DNA of 64,000 nt from Ruminococcus sp. (GTDB lineage Bacteria > Bacillota > Clostridia > Oscillospirales > Acutalibacteraceae): assembly GCA_004556705.1 (NCBI GenBank), contig SFGA01000009.1, positions 12,041-76,040 on the forward strand, given 5' to 3'. Under the pieces are notes generated by a model. That model did no database searches. It was not told the origin of the DNA and saw nothing but the letters and a program-made list of their open reading frames with translations. Below, in pieces: positions 33,934-42,824 of the stretch. Position 1 is the first letter of the stretch. Each line of letters starts with the position of its first letter. The translations under genes and the position numbers were made by a program.

Positions 33934-34539
33934 ATGAAAATCATAGATATTTCAAACGATTTGCTTACAGCTGAAGTGTATGAGGGCGGCCCTGTGCCCG
34001 AGCTTAAACAGGTCAGAGAAATCTCGCCTGACTCCTATTATAATTTGAGCGTTTTGGATGCCTGTCTGCACAACGGAACTCACGTTGATGCACCGCTTCA
34101 TTTTATCCCCGACGCAGAGCCCGTTGACAAAATTCCGCTTGAAAAATTCATCGGCCCTTGTAAGGTAATTGAGGTATCCGAGGGAATAATAACGGGCAGA
34201 CTTGTTGAGGAATATTTCCCGAGGGATTGCAAGCGTGTGCTTATAAAGTCAAAGGGCAAGGCTTTTATTCATTATACAGCGGCGGAGGTTATGGCACACT
34301 TCGGCTATGAGCTTATCGGGACAGATGGTGTTAGCATTGAAGCTCCCGACTCCGACGGCAGCACGCACAGAGCACTTTTGAATGCAGAAATAGCAATTCT
34401 CGAGGGGCTAAATCTTGAAGAAGCGAAAAACGGCGAATATTTTCTTATCGCACCACCCATAAAAATTTCGGGTGCAGAGGCTTCGTTTACAAGAGCCGTT
34501 CTCATTTCAGATTATATCTTTTGGAGCAGTAAAAACTGA
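33934..34539 (+). CDS. cyclase family protein (kynurenine formamidase-like)
   Basis: A 201-residue metal-dependent hydrolase of the cyclase (PF04199) family. The signature HNGTHVDAPLHF is the HxGTHxDxPxH metal site, and a later His/Glu cluster is in the C-terminal half. Known members include kynurenine formamidase and isatin hydrolase; no tryptophan-degradation gene is nearby, so the substrate is open. I chose the ATG at 33934, preceded by AGGCGGCGAG; an earlier frame start at 33892 has no site. It lies eight bases before the FAD oxidoreductase gene, so the two are co-transcribed. Confidence 0.88.
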   Translation: MKIIDISNDLLTAEVYEGGPVPELKQVREISPDSYYNLSVLDACLHNGTHVDAPLHFIPDAEPVDKIPLEKFIGPCKVIEVSEGIITGRLVEEYFPRDCKRVLIKSKGKAFIHYTAAEVMAHFGYELIGTDGVSIEAPDSDGSTHRALLNAEIAILEGLNLEEAKNGEYFLIAPPIKISGAEASFTRAVLISDYIFWSSKN

Positions 34540-34547
34540 GGTAATAT

Positions 34548-36092
34548 ATGAAAAATATCGTGATAATCGGCGCAGGTCCGGCAGGACTTACGGCAGGGCT
34601 TGAGCTGTTGAGAAAATCAAATAGTGAGTACAATGTTACCGTGCTTGAGTCAAGCGAGCGTGTCGGCGGTATATCCGCAACCGTTAACTGCTCGGGCAAC
34701 CGAATGGATCTCGGCGGTCACCGTTTCTTTTCAAAGGATGAAAGGGTCAACGAGTGGTGGTCAAGTCTTTTGGAATTGCAAGGCGCACCGTCATTTGACG
34801 ACAAGCTTTTACACCGTAAAAAAGCACTTTCCGAAAACGGTCCCGACCCCGAAGCGGAAGATAATGTTATGCTTCTTCGCCAAAGGGTTTCACGAATATA
34901 TTATCTTGAAAAATTCTTTGATTATCCCGTTTCGCTCAAGGCGCAAACCCTGATAAATCTCGGATTTGTCAGAACAATGAAGGCGGGCTTCAGCTATCTT
35001 CATTCCATATTGTTCAAAAAAGACGAGTCCTCGCTTGAGAATTTCTATATTAACCGCTTCGGCAAGGAGCTTTATTCAATGTTCTTTGAGGGATACACGG
35101 AAAAGCTTTGGGGTAGGCATCCGTCTGAAATTTCTGCCGATTGGGGCGCACAGAGAGTAAAGGGCATTTCTATCAAGGAGGTTCTCAAAAACGCACTTTC
35201 AAAGGGCAAAAAGAGCGACGAAGCCTCGCTTATAGAGGAATTTAAGTACCCAAAATTCGGTCCCGGTCAGCTTTGGGAGACTGCGGCATCAGAGCTTGAA
35301 AGTCTCGGCGGTAAAATCATTTTCAATGCCGAAGTCAACAGGATAAACGTCGAAAACGGCAAAATCACTTCCGTAACGGCAGGCGATAAGGAATACTCGG
35401 GCGATATTTTCATCTCCTCAATGCCAATTAAGGATTTAGTGAACAGCTTTGAACAATCGCTCGTTTCAAACGAAGTAAAGGATATTGCAAACGGCTTACC
35501 TTACAGGGATTTTGTTACTGTCGGCTTGCTCGTTAACCGTCTTGAAATCAAAAATAAAACAGATATAAAAACCGTTTCAAATATCGTTCCCGACTGTTGG
35601 ATTTACGTTCAGGACGACTCCGTAAAGCTCGGAAGAATACAGATTTTCAACAACTGGTCAAGCTATCTTGTAAAGGATGTTGAAAACACCGTGTGGCTCG
35701 GGCTTGAATATTTCTGCACCGAGGGCGACGACTTTTGGAATATGAGCGAAAGTGCTTGCGTTGATTTTGCTGTTAGTGAACTTAAAAAAATCGGCGTAAT
35801 TTCAAACGACACCGATATACTTTTCTCACACAGAGAAAAGGTCAAAAAGGCATATCCCGCATACTTTGACACTTATGACGAGTTGCCGACGGTTATCAAT
35901 TATCTCAATTCGTATGAAAATCTTTACTGTATCGGCAGAAACGGACAGCACCGCTACAACAATATGGATCATTCAATGATGACCGCTTTTGAAGCCGTAA
36001 ACAACATTCTTACGGGTAAAACGGATAAATCCGATATTTGGAACGTCAATACCGAAAAGGAATATCACGAAAAGGGGCAGTGCAATGGCTGA
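34548..36092 (+). CDS. FAD-dependent oxidoreductase, protoporphyrinogen-oxidase/UGM-like
   Basis: A 514-residue flavoprotein. The N-terminal KNIVIIGAGPAGLTAGLELL is the GxGxxG FAD-binding fold; GGHRFFSKDERVNEWWSSLL and RVSRIYYLEKFFDYPV are typical of the COG1232 oxidoreductases found near polysaccharide genes and related to UDP-galactopyranose mutase. The C-terminus has GRNGQHRYNNMDHSMMTA for cofactor binding. The reaction may be desaturation or an isomerisation of a lipid or sugar; not readable from sequence. Its last codons overlap the next small gene by eight bases. Confidence 0.86.
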   Translation: MKNIVIIGAGPAGLTAGLELLRKSNSEYNVTVLESSERVGGISATVNCSGNRMDLGGHRFFSKDERVNEWWSSLLELQGAPSFDDKLLHRKKALSENGPDPEAEDNVMLLRQRVSRIYYLEKFFDYPVSLKAQTLINLGFVRTMKAGFSYLHSILFKKDESSLENFYINRFGKELYSMFFEGYTEKLWGRHPSEISADWGAQRVKGISIKEVLKNALSKGKKSDEASLIEEFKYPKFGPGQLWETAASELESLGGKIIFNAEVNRINVENGKITSVTAGDKEYSGDIFISSMPIKDLVNSFEQSLVSNEVKDIANGLPYRDFVTVGLLVNRLEIKNKTDIKTVSNIVPDCWIYVQDDSVKLGRIQIFNNWSSYLVKDVENTVWLGLEYFCTEGDDFWNMSESACVDFAVSELKKIGVISNDTDILFSHREKVKKAYPAYFDTYDELPTVINYLNSYENLYCIGRNGQHRYNNMDHSMMTAFEAVNNILTGKTDKSDIWNVNTEKEYHEKGQCNG

Positions 36093-36279
36093 AAAGAAAA
36101 AACGGGTTACGCAATGTGAATGCTGTGCATATTATTTTTATGATGAGGATTATGATTGCTATGCGTGCGAGGTCAATCTCGACGAGGACGAAATGGCAAG
36201 ATTTTTAAGCTACGCCGACTTTGAATGTCCGTATTATAATCCGTATGACGAATACAAAATCGTACAAAAACAAAATTAA
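36085..36279 (+). CDS. small Cys-rich protein (DUF6472-like)
   Basis: A 64-residue protein. Cysteines come as CECC, CYAC and a later single Cys, with acidic and tyrosine-rich residues (YDEDYDCY, LDEDEMARFLSY, CPYYNPYDEYKIV), which suggests a zinc or metal-binding mini-domain. From memory this matches a small conserved Clostridia family (DUF6472); no function is known. It overlaps the preceding oxidoreductase by eight bases, so it may act with that enzyme. AAAAGGGG site just upstream. Confidence 0.72.
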   Translation: MAEKKKRVTQCECCAYYFYDEDYDCYACEVNLDEDEMARFLSYADFECPYYNPYDEYKIVQKQN

Positions 36280-36290
36280 GGCAATGAAAA

Positions 36291-36317
36291 AAGGCTTCGG
36301 AAATAATCCGAAGCCTT
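36291..36317. terminator. bidirectional terminator
   Basis: AAGGCTTCGGA / TCCGAAGCCTT stem with an AATAA loop and T-tracts on both sides, between the convergent small Cys-rich gene and ileS. Confidence 0.88.
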
Positions 36318-36343
36318 TTAATAATATCAAAGTTTGCCTTTAA

Positions 36344-39300
36344 TTAAGCCTTTTTAATATCAACCTTAACCTTGTGGTCGTCGATATTAAATTCATTTGC
36401 TCCGCCCTCTGCAAATGTGAGGCTGTCGCAAAGAAGCTCCGACTTAATGAAATCAGCGTTGCGTGTAATTACGTCGGTAATGTAATCGTCCGAAGAAGCA
36501 ACGATTTCAATGTGGTCCGTAACCTCGAAGCCGCTTGACTTACGGAGATTTTGAACCTTTGAAATAAACTCTCTTACAGAGCCTCTTTCGATAAGCGACT
36601 CATTGAGCGTTGTGTTGAGAATTACCGTTACACCGTAATTCGTCTCCGCAACATAGCCCTCCTTAGCCTTTTCGGTAACAAGGAGATCGTCCATTGTAAG
36701 TTCAATTTCAGCACCGTCAATTTCTGTCTTATAAACACCGTCAGCCTTGATGGTATTTATAATTTCTGTGTTTCTGTCGATATTGAAATACTCGCCGATA
36801 GCCTTCAAATGTCTGCCGTATTTCGGACCGAGTGTTTTAAGCTGCGGCTTGATTTCATAACAGATAAGGCTCTGTGTATCAAAATCAGTAAGAACCTCGT
36901 CAACATTAAGCTCTTCCGCAATGGTATTAAGCTCTTCATCTTTAAGAGTGATACCGTTGTCAATCTTGACAATGCACTGGCTCAACGGCTGACGGTTACG
37001 GATATGAACAAGCTCACGAAGCTTTCTGCCGATTTCAACAGCCTTATAGGAAACCTCCATCTGCTCCTCAAGCTCAGGCTTGTCCCAATCTGCTCTGTAC
37101 TGCGGGAAGGAAGCAAGATGAACGCTCTCGGGTGCGTCGGGGAAGTATCTTGTAATAAGACCCTGATATATTGTCTCAGCAACAAACGGAGTTACGGGAG
37201 CAACAACCCTTGCGAGTGTTTCAAGAACGGTATAAAGAGTCATATATGCCGCAATCTTGTCCTCGGTAAGCTCTGAGTTAAAGAAACGACGGCGGTTACG
37301 TCTGATATACCAGTTTGAAAGCTCATCGATAAAGCTTTCCATTGCTCTTGTAGCCTCGAAAATATGGTATGAGTCGAACTCATAAGTAACCTTTTTAACA
37401 AGAGAGTTAACTCTTGAAAGCACCCACTCGTCGATTGAACGAAGCTTGCAATCGTCAATGTTGTATTTGCTCGGATCAAAGCCGTCAATCTCGCTGTAAA
37501 GTGAGTAGAAGTAAACCGACGCCCACATAGTGCCGATAAATCTGTTCTGGAACTGTGCAAGAGTCTGCTTGCTGAACGAAGTGGAAATCCACGGTGCGTT
37601 AGCTATGCAGAAGTAAAGTCTTGTGGCGTCGGAGCCGAATTCGTCAAGAACCTCCCACGGGTCAACAACGTTGCCGATATGCTTTGACATCTTGATACCG
37701 TTTTCGTCGTTTACAAGACCGAGAGCAATACAGTTTTTATACGGCGATTTGCCGAAAATAGCGGTTGAAAGTGCCTGCAAAGCGTAGAACCAGCCTCTTG
37801 ACTGGTCGCTTCCCTCACTAATGAAGTCAGCCGGGAACTGCTGATTGAAAATTTCCTGATTTTCAAACGGATAGTGGTGCTGTGCATAGGGCATTGAGCC
37901 TGAATCTATCCAGCAGTCGCAAACCTCGGGAGTACGGTGCATTGTGTGTCCGCACTCGGGGCAGGTCATTGTAAGGCGGTCAACCATAGGCTTATGAAGG
38001 TCAATATCGGGGTCTGCGCCGGTAAGCTCAACAAGCTCTGCTACCGAGCCGACAACGTGCTTGTGTCCACACTCCTCGCAAACCCAAATCGGAAGCGGAG
38101 TGCCCCAATATCTGTCTCTCGAAACCGCCCAGTCGATAACATTGGATACGAAGTTGCCCATTCTACCTTCTTTGAAGTTCTCAGGGAACCAGTTTACGCT
38201 TCTGTTATCTGCAACAAGCTCATCACGGAGAGTTGACATTGCAATAAACCACGAATCCTTTGCATAATAGATAAGCGGACTGTTACAACGCCAGCAATGC
38301 GGATAGCTGTGCTCGATCTTCTTTATTTTAAGAATAACCTTATTGTCTATAAGTTCTTTGATAATCTCGTCGTTTGCGTCGAATACAAGCTTGCCTGCAT
38401 ACTTTCCGCAAATATCGGTAAATTTACCTGCGAAGTCAACAGGTTTAACGCAGGGAAGATTGTTTTCCTTGCCGACTCTTGCGTCGTCCTCACCGAATGC
38501 GGGAGCAATATGAACGATACCTGTACCTGCGTCAAGCGATACATAATCGTCAGCGATTACATAGAAAGCCTTTTCCGTAAATGTGTCAACAACAAAGGTG
38601 TATATCGGCTCATATTCCTTGCCGACAAGGTCTGAGCCCTTGCAGCTTTCAACGATTTCATAATCCTCGCCGAAAAGGTCGCCGATAAGCTCGGTCGCAA
38701 TGTAATAATAAGAGTCGTCAACCTTAACCTTTGCATAATCGAATTTTTCATTTACGCAAAGTGCAACGTTTGAGGGCAATGTCCACGGTGTTGTTGTCCA
38801 AACTGCGAAATATGTGTTTTCCTCGTCCTTGCACTTAAATCTTACGAAAACAGACTCTGTTTTAACGTTCTTATAGCCCTGTGCAACCTCGTGCGAGCTC
38901 AAAGCGGTTGAGCATCTCGGACAATACGGAGATACTCTGAAGCCCTTGTAGATAAGGCCTTTCTTATCAAGCTCTTTAAGTCCCCACCATACCGACTCGA
39001 TATAGTTGTTCGTGTATGTAATGTAAGGGTGTTCAAAATCGCACCAATAGCCGACTCTTTCGGACATTTTTTCCCAAAGGTCTTTATATGTCCAAACGCT
39101 CTCACGGCATTTCTGAATGAACGGCTCTACACCGAAAGCCTCAATATCAGCCTTGCCGTTTGTGTGAATTTGCTTTTCAACCTCAAGCTCAACGGGAAGT
39201 CCGTGAGTGTCCCAGCCTGCTTTTCTCTCAACGTGGTAGCCCTGCATGGTTTTATATCTCGGAATTACGTCCTTTACAACTCTTGTAAGAACATGACCGA

Positions 39301-39469
39301 TATGCGGCTTACCGTTAGCAGTGGGAGGTCCGTCGTAGAACACATAGTTCTTTGTGTTTACGTCATTTTTCGCAACAGCCTTTTTGAAAATATCGTTTTG
39401 TTTCCAAAAATCGATTACTTCCTGCTCAGACTTGGCGAAATCGTAGTTTCTCTCTATTTTTTTCTGCAC
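36344..39469 (-). CDS. ileS: isoleucyl-tRNA synthetase
   Basis: A 1041-residue class I synthetase. GPPTANGKPHIGHVLTR is the HIGH site, GIKMSKHIGNVV the KMSKS loop, and the CP1 editing domain lies between; the C-terminal about 350 residues are the anticodon-binding domain. Length is that of the eukaryote-like/type 2 IleRS rather than the about 930-residue type 1; type 2 enzymes tend to be mupirocin-resistant, so type should be checked. No T-box leader is present: only 150 bases separate it from rplQ. It has its own promoter. Confidence 0.95.
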   Translation of the reverse strand: MQKKIERNYDFAKSEQEVIDFWKQNDIFKKAVAKNDVNTKNYVFYDGPPTANGKPHIGHVLTRVVKDVIPRYKTMQGYHVERKAGWDTHGLPVELEVEKQIHTNGKADIEAFGVEPFIQKCRESVWTYKDLWEKMSERVGYWCDFEHPYITYTNNYIESVWWGLKELDKKGLIYKGFRVSPYCPRCSTALSSHEVAQGYKNVKTESVFVRFKCKDEENTYFAVWTTTPWTLPSNVALCVNEKFDYAKVKVDDSYYYIATELIGDLFGEDYEIVESCKGSDLVGKEYEPIYTFVVDTFTEKAFYVIADDYVSLDAGTGIVHIAPAFGEDDARVGKENNLPCVKPVDFAGKFTDICGKYAGKLVFDANDEIIKELIDNKVILKIKKIEHSYPHCWRCNSPLIYYAKDSWFIAMSTLRDELVADNRSVNWFPENFKEGRMGNFVSNVIDWAVSRDRYWGTPLPIWVCEECGHKHVVGSVAELVELTGADPDIDLHKPMVDRLTMTCPECGHTMHRTPEVCDCWIDSGSMPYAQHHYPFENQEIFNQQFPADFISEGSDQSRGWFYALQALSTAIFGKSPYKNCIALGLVNDENGIKMSKHIGNVVDPWEVLDEFGSDATRLYFCIANAPWISTSFSKQTLAQFQNRFIGTMWASVYFYSLYSEIDGFDPSKYNIDDCKLRSIDEWVLSRVNSLVKKVTYEFDSYHIFEATRAMESFIDELSNWYIRRNRRRFFNSELTEDKIAAYMTLYTVLETLARVVAPVTPFVAETIYQGLITRYFPDAPESVHLASFPQYRADWDKPELEEQMEVSYKAVEIGRKLRELVHIRNRQPLSQCIVKIDNGITLKDEELNTIAEELNVDEVLTDFDTQSLICYEIKPQLKTLGPKYGRHLKAIGEYFNIDRNTEIINTIKADGVYKTEIDGAEIELTMDDLLVTEKAKEGYVAETNYGVTVILNTTLNESLIERGSVREFISKVQNLRKSSGFEVTDHIEIVASSDDYITDVITRNADFIKSELLCDSLTFAEGGANEFNIDDHKVKVDIKKA

Positions 39470-39505
39470 CTTGCGTTCACCTTCTACTATAAATATACAT
39501 TGTCT

Positions 39506-39534
39506 ATTATAGTTTACAACGACAAAAAAATCAA
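39506..39534 (-). promoter_or_regulatory. promoter of ileS
   Basis: On the minus strand TTGATT, a 17-base spacer and TATAAT; the start near 39499 leaves a leader of about 30 bases, too short for a T-box. Confidence 0.7.
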
Positions 39535-39573
39535 GGACAAATTGGATAAAAACAGTCGTTATAAAAGATAAAA

Positions 39574-39603
39574 GGCTGTAAAAAACTTTCGTTTTTTACA
39601 GCC
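39574..39603 (-). terminator. terminator of the ribosomal superoperon
   Basis: A 13-bp stem (GGCTGTAAAAAAC / GTTTTTTACAGCC) with a four-base loop, followed by TTTTATCTTTTA on the minus strand. It lies just after rplQ. Confidence 0.9.
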
Positions 39604-39621
39604 GGTTGAATAATCTTAAAA

Positions 39622-40104
39622 TTATTCTGCAGCAGCTTCTGCTGTTGCCTCTTCAGCCTTGGGAGCCTCTTCCTTTGCGGGAGCTGCCTTCTTGGTTGAA
39701 GCAGTCTTTTTAGCAGCCTTAGCTGCTGTCTTTTTAACAGGCTTTTCTTCTGCTGCCTTGGGTTCAACAAGCTCAATGATTGCCATCTCTGCTGCGTCGC
39801 CTCTGCGAGCGCCTGTCTTTATAATGCGGGTATATCCGCCTTTAACATCCTGATACTTGGGTGCGATCTCGTCAAACAACTTCTTTACAACGTCCTCTTT
39901 AGTAACGTATGCAAGAACCTGTCTTCTTGAGTGCAAAGAGCCCTCTTTAGCAATAGTGATCATTTTTTCAGCCATTGCACGGACTTCCTTAGCCCTTGTA
40001 ACAGTTGTTTCAACTTTGCCGTTTTCAAACAGATATGTTACCAAGCCTCTGAGCATAGCTCTGCGGTGATCGGTAGTTCTGCCGAGTTTTCTTGTACCGG
40101 GCAT
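39622..40104 (-). CDS. rplQ: 50S ribosomal protein L17 with Lys/Ala-rich extension
   Basis: A 160-residue protein; the first about 113 residues are a normal L17 (PGTRKLGRTTDHRRAMLRGL, YTRIIKTGARRGDAAEMAIIEL). The last about 47 residues are an Ala/Lys/Glu low-complexity tail (VKKTAAKAAKKTASTKK, then an acidic Ala-rich end). L17 sits near the peptide exit region of the 50S subunit; the tail would be exposed and flexible. Most Firmicutes L17 proteins lack it. It is the last gene of the superoperon, 15 bases after rpoA. Confidence 0.95.
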   Translation of the reverse strand: MPGTRKLGRTTDHRRAMLRGLVTYLFENGKVETTVTRAKEVRAMAEKMITIAKEGSLHSRRQVLAYVTKEDVVKKLFDEIAPKYQDVKGGYTRIIKTGARRGDAAEMAIIELVEPKAAEEKPVKKTAAKAAKKTASTKKAAPAKEEAPKAEEATAEAAAE

Positions 40105-40119
40105 TTAATATCACTCCTT

Positions 40120-41070
40120 TTATTCGTCGTCGTGGTGAAGAGTGAAGCCAAGTGATTCAAGCTTTGCAACAACCTCATCAAGAGATTTTCTGCCAAGGTT
40201 TCTCACTTTCATCATATCTTCTTCAGTTTTGCTTATCAAGTCTTCAACCGTGTTGATACCGGCTCTCTTCAAGCAGTTAAATGAACGAACAGAAAGGTCA
40301 AGTTCTTCAATCGTCATTTCGAGAGTCTTAACATTGCTATCCTCTTTCTTATCGATAAGGATAGGACCTGTTGCAGCCTCATCCGAAAGACCGATGAAGA
40401 GCTCAAGGTGCTCGTTAAGAATTTTTGCGCCAAACGAAACAGCTTCCTTAGCGGAAATTGAACCGTCTGTCCATGCTTCAAGAGTGAGCTTGTCAAAGTC
40501 AGTAATCTGACCGACACGAGTATTTTCAACCGTGTAGTTTACTTTCAACACAGGTGTATAAATTGAGTCGATTGCAATTACACCGATAACAGGCTTCATC
40601 ATCTGCTTATTTCTGTCAGCAGATACATATCCTCTGCCCTTGTCAGCGGTCATCTCCATAACAAGAGATGCACCGTCTGAAAGAGTAGCGATATGGTGAT
40701 CGGGGTTAAGGATTTCAACATCCGAGTCAGCTTTAATGTCGCCTGCTGTAACTTCACATTTTCCGTTTGCATCGATATAAAGAGTCTTGGGACCCTCATC
40801 ATGCATCTTAAGGATTACGCCTTTAAGGTTAAGAACGATTTCAGTAACGTCCTCCTTAACGCCCTCAACAGTTGAGAACTCATGAAGAACGCCGTCAATC
40901 TTAACCGAGGTAATCGCATAACCGGGAAGTGAAGAAAGCAATACACGACGAAGGCTGTTACCGATCGTTGTGCCGTAGCCTCTTTCCAACGGTTCCATTA
41001 CGAATTTGCCGTAAGTACCGTCTTCGGTCAAATCGAGTGCTTCAATGCTGGGCTTATCAATTCCTATCAT
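40120..41070 (-). CDS. rpoA: RNA polymerase alpha subunit
   Basis: A 316-residue protein: N-terminal dimerisation domain (GYGTTIGNSLRRVLLSSLPG) and C-terminal domain (about 240-310) with RSFNCLKRAGINTVEDLI and RNLGRKSLDEVVAKL for UP-element and activator contacts. Its place between rpsD and rplQ is the standard Firmicutes order, with a 69-base gap after rpsD. Confidence 0.97.
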   Translation of the reverse strand: MIGIDKPSIEALDLTEDGTYGKFVMEPLERGYGTTIGNSLRRVLLSSLPGYAITSVKIDGVLHEFSTVEGVKEDVTEIVLNLKGVILKMHDEGPKTLYIDANGKCEVTAGDIKADSDVEILNPDHHIATLSDGASLVMEMTADKGRGYVSADRNKQMMKPVIGVIAIDSIYTPVLKVNYTVENTRVGQITDFDKLTLEAWTDGSISAKEAVSFGAKILNEHLELFIGLSDEAATGPILIDKKEDSNVKTLEMTIEELDLSVRSFNCLKRAGINTVEDLISKTEEDMMKVRNLGRKSLDEVVAKLESLGFTLHHDDE

Positions 41071-41139
41071 TCAAAAGCCTCCTATATGGTCGGAAAAACC
41101 GAACCGAATAATAAATATTTTGTCTAACAGTTAACTCTA

Positions 41140-41766
41140 TTATTTAGAGTAGAGCTCGACGATAAGGTGTTCCTCAACCGGAACTTCAATCTGCTCTCTG
41201 GTCGGAAGATTTGCTACCTTACCCTCGAAAGCGTCTGCGTTCTTCACGAGCCACTCGGGAACGGGACGAGCTGCATTAGCTTCGAGAACTGCCTTAATTT
41301 TTTCACTGTCACGGCTCTTTTCCTTGATAGAAATTACGTCGCCTGCTTTAAGAAGATATGACGGAATGTCAACCTTCTTGCCGTTTACTTCGTAATGTCC
41401 GTGATTTACCAACTGTCTTGCTTCGGCTCTTGATGAAGCCCAACCGAGAAGATAAATTGCATTATCAAGTCTGCTCTCGCAGATTCTCAAAAGGTTTTCA
41501 CCAGCCTGTCCCTGACGGCGCTCAGCCATAAGGAAATATTTGTGGAACTGTCCTTCCTGAATACCGTAGTAACGCTTAGCTGTCTGCTTTGCACGAAGCT
41601 GCAAACCGTATTCAGAATTCTTTTTGCGGCTCTGTCCATGCTGTCCGGGAGCATAGCTGCGACGCTCAAGTGAGCACTTGCCTGTATAGCAACGATCGCC
41701 CTTGAGGAAAAGCTTCTTGCCCTCACGACGGCACAATTTACAAACCGCACCGGTATATCTAGCCAT
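41140..41766 (-). CDS. rpsD: 30S ribosomal protein S4
   Basis: A 208-residue S4: N-terminal RYTGAVCKLCRREGKKLFLK with a zinc-type Cys pair, then the S4 RNA-binding domain (SRLDNAIYLLGWASSRAEAR). It binds 16S rRNA early in assembly and, in many bacteria, can repress its operon. 14 bases after rpsK. Confidence 0.97.
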   Translation of the reverse strand: MARYTGAVCKLCRREGKKLFLKGDRCYTGKCSLERRSYAPGQHGQSRKKNSEYGLQLRAKQTAKRYYGIQEGQFHKYFLMAERRQGQAGENLLRICESRLDNAIYLLGWASSRAEARQLVNHGHYEVNGKKVDIPSYLLKAGDVISIKEKSRDSEKIKAVLEANAARPVPEWLVKNADAFEGKVANLPTREQIEVPVEEHLIVELYSK

Positions 41767-41780
41767 AAATTACACCTCCG

Positions 41781-42185
41781 TTATACTCTTCTTCTCTTGG
41801 GCGGGCGGCAACCGTTGTGCGGAATGGGAGTAACGTCTTTAATCATTGTTACTTCAAGTCCTGCGGTCTGCAAAGCACGAATAGCTGCTTCACGTCCTGA
41901 ACCCGGTCCCTTGACATAAACTTCAATAGTCTTCATACCGTGGTCAACTGCAATCTTTGCTGCTGTTTCTGCTGCTGTCTGAGCTGCGAAGGGAGTAGAT
42001 TTCTTAGAACCTCTGAAGCCCATTTCGCCTGCTGATGCCCAAGAAACTGCGTTGCCCTGTACATCTGTAATGGTAACTATTGTGTTATTGAAGGTGGATT
42101 GAATATGAGCTGCACCTTTTTCAATGTTCTTCTTTTCACGGCGTTTACGAGAAACGCCCTTTTTAGCTGTTGCTTTGGTAGCCAT
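41781..42185 (-). CDS. rpsK: 30S ribosomal protein S11
   Basis: A 134-residue S11 with the basic C-terminus ending PIPHNGCRPPKRRRV and the VYVKGPGSGREAAIRALQ core. It shapes the platform near the 16S 3' end and contacts mRNA at the exit. The order rpsM-rpsK-rpsD-rpoA-rplQ is canonical. Confidence 0.97.
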   Translation of the reverse strand: MATKATAKKGVSRKRREKKNIEKGAAHIQSTFNNTIVTITDVQGNAVSWASAGEMGFRGSKKSTPFAAQTAAETAAKIAVDHGMKTIEVYVKGPGSGREAAIRALQTAGLEVTMIKDVTPIPHNGCRPPKRRRV

Positions 42186-42201
42186 TTACAAATCCCTCCT
42201 C

Positions 42202-42570
42202 TTACTTCTTCTTGTTTGCGATTGTCTTCCTCGGACCCTTGCGTGTACGTGCATTGTTCTTAGAAGTCTGTCCTCTTACGGGGAGACCTTTACGATGACG
42301 AACACCACGGTAGCAACCGATTTCTATCAATCTCTTAATGTCGAAAGCTGTGTCACGGCGAAGATCACCTTCAACCTTAACATTGTGTTCAATGTATTCA
42401 CGCAACTTTGCTACATCTTCTTCAGTTAAATCCTTGACTCTTGTGTCAGGATTAACACCTGTTGCGGCAATAATGTCGCTTGCAGTTTTTCTGCCGATAC
42501 CGTAGATGTATGTGAGGCCGATTTCGACTCTCTTATCTCTCGGTAAATCAACACCTGAAATACGTGCCAT
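42202..42570 (-). CDS. rpsM: 30S ribosomal protein S13
   Basis: A 122-residue S13 starting ARISGVDLPRDKRVEIGLTY, with GVRHRKGLPVRGQTSKNNAR at the tRNA-contacting C-terminus. I chose the ATG at 42570 with GGAGGTAC upstream; an earlier in-frame start gives 21 residues foreign to S13. Confidence 0.96.
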   Translation of the reverse strand: MARISGVDLPRDKRVEIGLTYIYGIGRKTASDIIAATGVNPDTRVKDLTEEDVAKLREYIEHNVKVEGDLRRDTAFDIKRLIEIGCYRGVRHRKGLPVRGQTSKNNARTRKGPRKTIANKKK

Positions 42571-42677
42571 AGAGTTGTACCTCCGTTTTAATCTGTGGGC
42601 AAAAGCCCTTACTTTGTCTTTGGATAAGCACAATATCGTTGTTTAGATCTTTAACAACGATACAGCCGAAGCCTTAA

Positions 42678-42791
42678 TTAGCCCTGACGCTGTTTGTGCT
42701 TGGGGTTCTCACAGATAACCATGACTTTACCCTTGCGCTTGATAACCTTGCACTTATCACATATTTTTTTGACAGAAGGTCTGACTTTCAT
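42678..42791 (-). CDS. rpmJ: 50S ribosomal protein L36
   Basis: A 37-residue protein starting KVRPSVKKICDKCKVIKRKG, with the C-x2-C...C...H zinc ribbon and a basic end. This is the zinc form of L36, which needs Zn for folding. AGGAGG site upstream; it lies between infA and rpsM in the usual place. Confidence 0.95.
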   Translation of the reverse strand: MKVRPSVKKICDKCKVIKRKGKVMVICENPKHKQRQG

Positions 42792-42824
42792 TTGAATACC
42801 TCCTAATAAAAGTAGTTTCTTTTC

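Noticed and set aside
39470..39621. T-box riboswitch for ileS
   Set aside because: The predicted transcription start leaves only about 30 bases of leader and no T-box sequence or antiterminator is seen.
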